The translations under genes were made by a program, and so were the position numbers. From Sandaracinaceae bacterium (lineage in GTDB: Bacteria > Myxococcota_A > Polyangia > Polyangiales > JAFGIB01): DNA of 8,102 nt. Positions 1 through 5,590 of this stretch are shown one piece after another (position 1 is the first letter of the stretch; each line of letters starts with the position of its first letter). Location of the stretch: NCBI GenBank assembly GCA_017881145.1, contig JADGRG010000219.1, forward strand, positions 1-8,102, given 5' to 3'. The notes under the pieces are model-generated. The model did no database searches and was not told where the DNA came from. It saw only the letters and a list, made by a program, of their open reading frames with translations.

Positions 1-1650
1 ATGCACTTCGTCGCCGGCATGGAAGGGCCGATCCGCCGGACGATAGTTGGAACCGACGGCCATCATGTCGACACTGCTGGTTATGGCCATGAGCTCGATC
101 ACGTTATCGGCCACGCGAGCCAGATCGAATGCCTGGGCCGAGCCGCTCAGCAGCCACGCGGCGTGAGGCTTCGGCCGTCCGTACATGTGCCGGATGTAGG
201 GGATGTACCACTGAGTTGCGAGATCTTGGGCAGCCACGATCACCACATCCTGCTTCGCAATCGCGCTCTCATCGATGTCGGCCGAGAGCACCCAGGCACT
301 CTCCATCACGCCCCGAAAACGCCGCCCGAGCGCATCGAGCTCAGAACGCTCTGCAGCCTGGAATCCATGTAAGTAGAGCAAAACGAAGCAGCTGATGGCG
401 GCAAGCACACGCCCCAGCCAGCTCGAGGTCAGCATTCGCGTTGCCGCCGCCCAAAGCAACGCCGCGATGAGCGCGTCGAATCCGACGCTGGCCGCGACCG
501 TGAGCCGGGCGGACGGCATCGACCCAGCTACAGGAACCAGTGACAAGAGCCCGCCGACCAGCAGCCAGCGCAGAGCGCGCAGCGTGCCGCTTGGGGCGAG
601 CCTGGCGAGCGCACGGCAGATGACGAGCACCAGCACGAGCGTGACCAGCCCAATGCCGATGTGGACCGCGTGCCAGTCAGGCAGCGCGCGCCACTGGGTC
701 GGCGAGAAGAGCTGAAGGCGCAGAATCGCCGTGCGCCAGGGCGTACCGCCCGTGTACCAGTCCGCGACGACTCCGATGGTCAGGTCGGCCACCATCACCG
801 GGACACGCCATGCCACAGCGCCGAGAAAAGCCCAGGGCGCCCCCGTGGGACTGATGTAGAAGCCCGAGCCCTCCGCGCCGTAACCGAGCGCCTGGCGTAC
901 CACCATGTACGTGAGCGAGAGCAGCGCGAAAGGCCAGAGCACAAACACGCGACGACGCCAGGGTTCTTGCGTCTGGAAGATCTCGAACGCTAACAAGTAA
1001 GCCAGCACCGAAAACGCGTATTCGCCTCCCAAGAGCGACAACGCTGCGAAGAGTATCGAGCGCAGCCTGGCACAAGGGGCTGCGCCGGTGCGAAAGACGA
1101 TGTGATCGCGCAAGGCGAAGAAGCCGAGTGCCGTCGAGACCAGGGTGCTGCGATTCGCGAGCCACCCGAGAGGCAGGCTGTGGCACTCCTCGAGCGCGAA
1201 GAAGAAGAGCGCGAGCGCAGCCATCGGCTGCGGAAGTACCTCGATGAGGACGAGCCCGGCGGCGAGCACGCAGAGCGACCACCACACAAACGAGTGAATG
1301 TGGAAGTAGCGAGCCTCCAGGCCGAACGCGGAAAAATCGAAGGCGATCAGCGCCGAGCTGAGCGGACGGAGCATAGAGAGATGAACGCGCGGGTCGCTCC
1401 ACCAGGGAAAGTGGCCGCTCTGCATCAGCACGCGGTTCTCGGCGGCCGTGCCGTTGCTGAAGTTGAACATGTCGAAACGGCCGCGCGCGAGCGGATAGGC
1501 CCCGACCTGCATCGCGTGGTGGTCGAAGTCGTCGGCGAAGAAGCCCGAGTCGAGCAGCGGCCAGCGCAGAGCCACGCCCATCCCGAGCGCGCAGATCAGC
1601 GCCACAGGAAAGCCGACACGACGCAAGAGCGGGCCCGCAGCACCTAGCAA
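1..1650 (-). CDS. GT-C-like polytopic membrane protein, probable glycosyltransferase (3' end outside window)
   Basis: The minus-strand frame is open from the left window edge, and most codons end in G or C. From a TTG start at 1650 it gives 550 residues with no stop. The first membrane segment is about residues 12-30. It is followed by an acidic loop DDFDHH at 40-45, then a WWSDPR motif at 83-88, RPLS at 95-98, and many further hydrophobic segments up to about residue 430. Residues 431-550 look soluble, with IVAAQDLA near 471. An acidic loop after the first helix, many helices and a soluble C-terminal part is the GT-C glycosyltransferase pattern; the family call rests on this, not on a proven catalytic site. 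Start choice: the frame also runs up to an ATG at 1782, but only 21 of the 44 codons between 1782 and 1651 end in G or C, against nearly all codons further in, so that part is probably not coding. GGGAG lies 12 nt before the TTG. A GTG at 1704 is another option. Function and substrate are unknown. Confidence 0.8.
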   Translation of the reverse strand, partial: MLGAAGPLLRRVGFPVALICALGMGVALRWPLLDSGFFADDFDHHAMQVGAYPLARGRFDMFNFSNGTAAENRVLMQSGHFPWWSDPRVHLSMLRPLSSALIAFDFSAFGLEARYFHIHSFVWWSLCVLAAGLVLIEVLPQPMAALALFFFALEECHSLPLGWLANRSTLVSTALGFFALRDHIVFRTGAAPCARLRSILFAALSLLGGEYAFSVLAYLLAFEIFQTQEPWRRRVFVLWPFALLSLTYMVVRQALGYGAEGSGFYISPTGAPWAFLGAVAWRVPVMVADLTIGVVADWYTGGTPWRTAILRLQLFSPTQWRALPDWHAVHIGIGLVTLVLVLVICRALARLAPSGTLRALRWLLVGGLLSLVPVAGSMPSARLTVAASVGFDALIAALLWAAATRMLTSSWLGRVLAAISCFVLLYLHGFQAAERSELDALGRRFRGVMESAWVLSADIDESAIAKQDVVIVAAQDLATQWYIPYIRHMYGRPKPHAAWLLSGSAQAFDLARVADNVIELMAITSSVDMMAVGSNYRPADRPFHAGDEVH

Positions 1651-1780
1651 GAGTGTTCGAGACTCCCGACCCGCGGAAGAAGCGGGACTCCGAGGTGGTA
1701 GCACAGAGCGAGGTCGACCGGGCTGGGCAGGTAGATGCCCACTTACTGAGTCTGGCCGCTTTGAGGTAGGCTGCCGCCAC
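1651..1780. promoter_or_regulatory. Divergent promoter region with an inverted repeat
   Basis: This 130-bp stretch separates two divergently transcribed membrane-protein genes if the minus-strand gene starts at 1650. It holds a 6-bp perfect inverted repeat, TGGGCA (1724-1729) and TGCCCA (1736-1741), separated by 6 bases, which is operator-like in size. It also has an 8-bp palindrome GGTCGACC at 1712-1719. No convincing -35/-10 pair is visible. The regulatory role is inferred from position and from the drop in third-position GC. Confidence 0.4.
1763..1770 (+). promoter_or_regulatory. Ribosome binding site for the spermidine-synthase-like gene
   Basis: The purine-rich GAGGTAGG lies 10 nt before the ATG at 1781 and matches part of the anti-Shine-Dalgarno complement. 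It supports this ATG, which also leads straight into a hydrophobic first helix. Confidence 0.6.
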
Positions 1781-4204
1781 ATGTCGCGCGCGCTCACCCT
1801 CACCGGCGTATTCCTGGTTGCGATGTCGACGTTGATGCTGGAGGTGCTGCTCACGCGCATCACCAGCGTGAGCGCTTGGTATCACCTAGCCTTCTTCGTG
1901 ATCTCGCTAGGCATGCTCGGCATGACTGCGGGGGCAGTGCTGGTGTTTGTCGTGCCATCGCTCTTCGAGCGCGATGTGATCCCGCTGCGCCTCACTCAAT
2001 CGGCGCTCGGCTTCGCACTCTCCACGCCGGTGTGCGTGGGCCTGACGCTGGCGCTGCCGCTCACGCCGGTGACCGACCTGATGAGCTTCTTGGCGCTCCT
2101 CGGGGCGGGTGGAACGCTCGCGCTTCCCTTCATTCTCGCAGGCACGACCCTCACCCTCGCACTGACACGCGCCGGCCTGCCACCCAGCACGGCCTACGGG
2201 GTGGACCTTACCGGCGCCGCCGTCGGCTGCGTCGCGATCATCCCCTTGTTGAATGTCGTGGACGCTCCGAGCGCCGCCCTGTGCGCAAGCGTGGTCGCCG
2301 CGCTCGGCGCTGCAGCGTTTGCTACCGCGGCGCGCCGTCCACTGCGCTCCACGCTCGTCTGCGCCCTAGTGCTCACGCTCATGGCTGCGCTCAACGCATC
2401 CAGCGCCTTGCCGCCACTACGTCCTGCCTGGGTGAAGGGCGTTCGCGAGATACCCGAGTGGTTCGCCTACCTCGGATGGAACACCTATTCGCGCGTCACC
2501 GTGGACTGGTCGACGGTGAAGGAGCCCATGCTCTGGGCCGCTGGCCGCAACATACCGCCCGAAGTCCTGGCGCCGATTGAGCAGCGGGGCATGCGCATCG
2601 ATGGTGCTGCCGGGACCGTCATGGGCAAGCTCGGCGCGTCCGCGGCCAATCACGCCTACCTCGACTGGGACATCACGGCCTTCGCACATCACTTGAGGCC
2701 GCACGGCGCTGCAGCCGTGATCGGCGTGGGCGGTGGCCGCGACGTGCTGGAGGCCGCGCGCGTCGGGCACTCTCCCGTCATCGGCGTGGAGATCAACGAC
2801 CTGATCGTGCGCCTGCACCAGACGACCATGGCGGAGTTCTCCGGCATCACGAAGCTGCCGGGCGTATCGCTCGTGACCGACGAGGCGCGCTCCTTCATGG
2901 CACGCGACACGCACCGCTACTCCGTGCTGACCATGTCGCTCATCGACACCTGGGCGTCAACCGGCGCGGGCGCATACAGTCTTTCCGAGAACGGACTCTA
3001 CACGCGCGAAGCCTGGCGCATCTTCATCGACCACCTCGCGCCTGACGGCATCTTCACGGTGTCGCGCTGGTACCTGGTCAACTCACCTGGCGAGACGGCG
3101 CGCATCATCGCGCTGGCGATGGAGACACTCTGGGACAGCGGTGTGCCAAACCCGCTAGCGCACTTGGTCGTGGTGCAGAACAACCAGGTTGCGACGCTCT
3201 TGGTGGCGAAACAGCCGTTCTCGCCAGCCGACATCGATCTGGTCCAGAGCGAAGCCGTCCGAATGGGCTTCAACATGATCCTCACGCCACGCAAAGTGCC
3301 GGCGCACCCCGTGCTTCGTCAGCTGGTGGAGCAACGCACGCGCGCGGCGATGTGGCACTGGGCAGAGAACCAGAAGCTCGACATCACCCCCCCGACCGAT
3401 GAGCGGCCCTTCTTCTTCTCGATGCTCAAGCCGAGCACGTGGTTCACCGATCGGGCCAGCGTCGACCAGATGGACCTGAGCTTTCTTGGCAACTTGCAGG
3501 CGACGCAGACGCTCGTCTACGCCACCATCGTCAGCGTCTTCCTGACGATTCTCACCGTGGCCTTTCCTATGGGGCTGCGCCGCGACGCGCTGCCGCCTTT
3601 GGCGCGTGCCGACATCGTCGCTGCATCGAGCTACTTTGCGCTGATTGGGCTCGGCTTCATGTATGTCGAGATGGGGCTGCTCTCGCGCCTGAACGTGTTC
3701 CTTGGGAGGCCAACCCTCGCGCTAGCAGTCCTGCTCGCGGGCATCATTCTCTTCACGGGGATCGGCTCACTGCTCTCGGATCGCATCTCGTTTGCGCAAG
3801 CCAAGCTAGCCACGCTCTACCCGCTCCTGCCTGCGGCCCTGATCCTGATCGCCACAGCGATCTTGCCCTGGCTCATGCACACTTTCGAAGGCGCCGACAC
3901 CGCCACGCGCATCGCCGTGAGCCTCGGCCTCTTGGCACCGACCGCGCTGGCGCTGGGTTTGGGCTTCCCGCTCGGCTTGCGACTGGTCGAACGGATGGAG
4001 GCGAAGATTGCTCCACAGACTGGCGGCGGCAGCGCGCTCGGTCCGTGGCTCTGGGGCATCAACGGTGCTTGTGGCGTGTGCGCGAGCGGGCTAGCGCTCG
4101 GAACCTCGATGGTCTTTGGCATCAAGGTCACGCTAACGATCGGCGCTGCGTGCTATCTGCTCCTGCCCTTGGCTGCCGCTCGGCTCTACCGCTCCGGCAG
4201 CTAG
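1781..4204 (+). CDS. Membrane-embedded spermidine-synthase-like (SAM-fold) fusion protein, 807 aa
   Basis: Residues 1-205 carry about six membrane segments. Residues 215-550 form a soluble Rossmann-type domain of the spermidine synthase/methyltransferase fold: GVGGGRD at 315-321 is the nucleotide-binding glycine loop, GVEIND at 335-340 holds the ribose-binding acidic residue, TDEAR at 366-370 follows, and ENGLYT at 403-408 corresponds to the LyT segment of the family. DERPFFF at 540-546 closes the domain. Residues 575-800 are again membrane-spanning, with the typical VEMGLLSRLNVFLGRP stretch (629-644), GFPLGLRL (728-735) and WGINGACG (758-765). This layout is that of the large fused membrane 'spermidine synthase' proteins of environmental bacteria, whose reaction is unknown. 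The segment matching the catalytic D-x-x-D of true spermidine synthases reads SLID (386-389), so the first aspartate is missing; polyamine synthesis should not be assumed. The ATG is supported by GAGGTAGG at 1763-1770. It is divergent from the GT-C-like gene and convergent with hemD. Confidence 0.88.
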   Translation: MSRALTLTGVFLVAMSTLMLEVLLTRITSVSAWYHLAFFVISLGMLGMTAGAVLVFVVPSLFERDVIPLRLTQSALGFALSTPVCVGLTLALPLTPVTDLMSFLALLGAGGTLALPFILAGTTLTLALTRAGLPPSTAYGVDLTGAAVGCVAIIPLLNVVDAPSAALCASVVAALGAAAFATAARRPLRSTLVCALVLTLMAALNASSALPPLRPAWVKGVREIPEWFAYLGWNTYSRVTVDWSTVKEPMLWAAGRNIPPEVLAPIEQRGMRIDGAAGTVMGKLGASAANHAYLDWDITAFAHHLRPHGAAAVIGVGGGRDVLEAARVGHSPVIGVEINDLIVRLHQTTMAEFSGITKLPGVSLVTDEARSFMARDTHRYSVLTMSLIDTWASTGAGAYSLSENGLYTREAWRIFIDHLAPDGIFTVSRWYLVNSPGETARIIALAMETLWDSGVPNPLAHLVVVQNNQVATLLVAKQPFSPADIDLVQSEAVRMGFNMILTPRKVPAHPVLRQLVEQRTRAAMWHWAENQKLDITPPTDERPFFFSMLKPSTWFTDRASVDQMDLSFLGNLQATQTLVYATIVSVFLTILTVAFPMGLRRDALPPLARADIVAASSYFALIGLGFMYVEMGLLSRLNVFLGRPTLALAVLLAGIILFTGIGSLLSDRISFAQAKLATLYPLLPAALILIATAILPWLMHTFEGADTATRIAVSLGLLAPTALALGLGFPLGLRLVERMEAKIAPQTGGGSALGPWLWGINGACGVCASGLALGTSMVFGIKVTLTIGAACYLLLPLAAARLYRSGS

Positions 4205-4258
4205 CGCGCTGACCAAGCTCGCGTGGTCGACGCGCGACGGATCCATGCGCTGCTCGAC

Positions 4259-4278
4259 ATGCGCGGCCCTACGCGCAT
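4259..4278. terminator. Small hairpin between convergent genes, possible bidirectional terminator
   Basis: ATGCGCG (4259-4265) and CGCGCAT (4272-4278) form a perfect 7-bp stem with a 6-base loop, in the 81-bp spacer between the stop of the 807-aa gene (4204) and the stop of hemD (4286). The position is right for a shared terminator, but neither strand has a T-tract after the stem, so it is not a classical intrinsic terminator. Confidence 0.3.
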
Positions 4279-4285
4279 CTGAGGT

Positions 4286-5209
4286 TCAGCCGCCGTCAGC
4301 GGCAGGATGCGCAGCGCGCTTCTGCGCAAGCAAGCGTGCGCCTTGCTCGGCCAGCGCAATCACCATCTGCCCCATCTTCGGATGCTCGGGCACGAGGTCG
4401 ACAGGCAGTTGGTGTTCGAGCAATGCCTCGCTCGTGACTGGACCAACAGAAACCACCAGCACGCGTTCGCGTAGCGCCTTGCGCAATGCGTCCTGCCGTC
4501 CCATGTGGGCTGCGACCTTAAACAAGTGATCGCTCTGCCGCGCACTGCTGAAGAGCACCGCGTCGGCACCACCCGCGCACATGCGCTCGATCGCATCCTG
4601 CAAGGGCGCGAGGTCGTCCGGCAGCGCCCACCCGTAGACCGGCACCGTGTGGACGCGCGCGCCGCGTTCGCTCAGCGCTTGGCAGAGCCCCGCGCTCGGA
4701 CGTCCGTACTCCTGCACGAACACATCCTGGCCGGACACCGCGACATCCTGGTCGAAGATCGGCACGAGCTCGTGCCACGTGTTCGGCTCCGCCGCGACGG
4801 CGAATGGCCGCAGGCCGAGACTCTTCACCGCCGCCACTGCCTTGCTGCCTCGACACACGAGCTTCGTCTGACCGAGCGCCGTCACCACCTGCTCTCGCGA
4901 CCACCGCGTGCAGAGCGCATCCACCAGCAAGCGCGTGCCGACACCCGTCAAGAGCACAAGCACGGCACAACCCGAGCCCAGGAGCGTCTCGCCAAACGCA
5001 AGCGCTTCGCGCTGATCATGAAGCGCAACCTCGCGCATCGACGGAGCCGCAATGGGCTCGCAGCCGTGCCGACTCAGCAGTCGCAGCATCTCCACCGATT
5101 GTCGGCTCTCCAAGCTTATGACGCGCAACTTTGCATCTCCAGACACGCAGACAGCGTAGCACCACCGCCGGTTCTGGTGGGCGCGAGCCCACGCTAAACA
5201 GGAACGCAT
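4286..5209 (-). CDS. hemD: Uroporphyrinogen-III synthase
   Basis: HemD closes and inverts ring D of hydroxymethylbilane to give uroporphyrinogen III, the branch point to haem, sirohaem and cobalamin, in the cytoplasm. The 307-residue frame shows the two-lobed pattern of the family: LRVISLESR (28-36), PSMRE (56-60), LLTGVGTR (86-93), CRGSKA (119-124) and EPNTW (141-145) in the first part; then VQEYGRP (165-171), VPVYGWALP (189-197), AVLFSSARQ (217-225), SVGPVTSEAL (254-263) and PEHPKMG (274-280). The ATG at 5209 is used here, but it has no Shine-Dalgarno sequence and adds about 27 residues before the first beta strand. A TTG at 5128 has GGAG 8 nt upstream and would start exactly at that strand, giving 280 residues, nearer the usual length; a GTG at 5146 is also possible. 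No other hem gene lies within the window, so it looks like a solitary hemD. It is convergent with the 807-aa gene and divergent from the gene at 5591. Confidence 0.92.
   Translation of the reverse strand: MRSCLAWARAHQNRRWCYAVCVSGDAKLRVISLESRQSVEMLRLLSRHGCEPIAAPSMREVALHDQREALAFGETLLGSGCAVLVLLTGVGTRLLVDALCTRWSREQVVTALGQTKLVCRGSKAVAAVKSLGLRPFAVAAEPNTWHELVPIFDQDVAVSGQDVFVQEYGRPSAGLCQALSERGARVHTVPVYGWALPDDLAPLQDAIERMCAGGADAVLFSSARQSDHLFKVAAHMGRQDALRKALRERVLVVSVGPVTSEALLEHQLPVDLVPEHPKMGQMVIALAEQGARLLAQKRAAHPAADGG
5137..5140 (-). promoter_or_regulatory. Shine-Dalgarno sequence favouring a TTG start for hemD
   Basis: On the minus strand GGAG sits 8 nt before a TTG codon at 5126-5128. Neither the ATG at 5209 nor the GTG at 5146 has a comparable site. 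This points to TTG as the real hemD start, with the upstream codons then being leader. Confidence 0.45.
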
Positions 5210-5240
5210 GGAGCGCGAGACACGAGCCAGACGCCGCGTG

Positions 5241-5266
5241 TTCGGGTCGCGCTTGCGCGACCCGGA
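5241..5266. repeat. Strong inverted repeat, 9-11 bp stem with 4-base loop
   Basis: CGGGTCGCG (5243-5251) and CGCGACCCG (5256-5264) pair perfectly around the loop CTTG. A U-G and a U-A pair could extend the stem to 11 bp in plus-strand RNA. It lies 32 bp outside the hemD ATG, so it could be in the hemD leader or promoter. No T-tract follows on either strand, so a plain terminator is unlikely. Confidence 0.6.
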
Positions 5267-5289
5267 AGGGTTGGCAGGAGCGGGCGGAG

Positions 5290-5304
5290 CCTACATTTTG
5301 TAGG
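5290..5304. promoter_or_regulatory. 15-bp palindrome with AT-rich core, candidate operator
   Basis: CCTACA (5290-5295) and TGTAGG (5299-5304) are perfect inverted arms around TTT. This is the only AT-rich spot in a very GC-rich intergenic region and includes a weak -10-like hexamer on each strand (TACATT on plus, TACAAA on minus, each 4 of 6 to TATAAT). The TACA/TGTA half-sites recall those bound by the BlaI/CopY repressor family, but the usual spacer there is 2, not 3. No such regulator gene is in the window. Confidence 0.4.
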
Positions 5305-5340
5305 TGAGCACGCACCGCGGAAAGCGGCGGCGGATCGCCC

Positions 5341-5367
5341 GGTTGGGGTCGGGGCCCCAACCCCGAC
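5341..5367. repeat. Two overlapping, mutually exclusive hairpins
   Basis: GGTTGGGG (5341-5348) pairs with CCCCAACC (5355-5362), loop 6. Alternatively GTCGGGG (5348-5354) pairs with CCCCGAC (5361-5367), loop 6. The two pairings share bases and cannot form together. The centre is the palindrome GGGGCCCC (5351-5358). It could be a structured RNA leader, a protein site, or part of a dispersed palindromic repeat. Confidence 0.55.
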
Positions 5368-5521
5368 GGATGGTGGATCGCGGTCCAGGCGTCGCTGTTT
5401 AGCACGGCTGGCGGTGCGAGCAGAGATGGTCTACCCGCGCACGCCTCGGGCTGCAAGCGACCAAGCCCACTCAGGTGCCCGAGTGGCACACGAAAAGCGA
5501 GTGCGCATCATCCTGCGCGTA

Positions 5522-5536
5522 CCGAGCGGCGCTCGG
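5522..5536. repeat. 7-bp inverted repeat upstream of the membrane-protein gene
   Basis: CCGAGCG (5522-5528) and CGCTCGG (5530-5536) flank a single central G, 54 bp before the ATG at 5591. The distance suits an operator or leader structure of that gene; nothing else supports a role. Confidence 0.35.
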
Positions 5537-5590
5537 GGAAGCAGGCCTCTGGCGTCGCACAAGGTTTTCCGCTGGCCGTACCAGTGGGAT

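Larger units (their letters stand above)
5210..5590. other. Palindrome-rich intergenic region between divergent genes
   Basis: I see no credible gene in these 381 bases. An open frame that runs upstream of the membrane-protein start (5414-5590) is arginine-rich, lacks hydrophobic character, and only about 69 percent of its codons end in G or C, so I read it as non-coding. The region should hold the promoters of hemD (leftward) and of the gene at 5591 (rightward). It has at least five inverted repeats: 5241-5266, 5290-5304, 5341-5367 (two overlapping), 5503-5518 (5-bp arms GCGCA/TGCGC) and 5522-5536. The single AT-rich spot is at 5292-5302. No tRNA cloverleaf, insertion sequence or direct-repeat array was found. 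Confidence 0.6.

Noticed and set aside
1102..1647. Plus-strand frame of 181 codons
   Set aside because: It is antisense to the GT-C-like gene, highly charged, and a typical shadow of GC-rich coding DNA.
1712..1719. GGTCGACC palindrome as an operator
   Set aside because: An 8-bp GC-rich palindrome is expected often by chance in such DNA; it is mentioned only as part of the divergent spacer.
677..1885. Long minus-strand open frame of 402 codons
   Set aside because: It is arginine-, alanine- and histidine-rich with no membrane or domain pattern, and it overlaps in another frame the minus-strand gene that shows clear membrane helices and GC-ending codons.
4505..5197. Plus-strand frame of 230 codons
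   Set aside because: It is antisense to hemD, which has many conserved motifs; the product is arginine/histidine-rich with no recognisable domain.
5016..5489. Minus-strand frame of 157 codons crossing the intergenic region
   Set aside because: Half of it overlaps hemD in another frame, and the rest translates palindromic DNA; no domain or hydrophobic pattern.
5475..5489. GTGCC/GGCAC 5-bp inverted repeat
   Set aside because: Too short to separate from chance in a GC-rich sequence.
5210..5590. Possible tRNA or small structured RNA gene
   Set aside because: No cloverleaf, T-loop or acceptor-stem pattern was found; only isolated hairpins.
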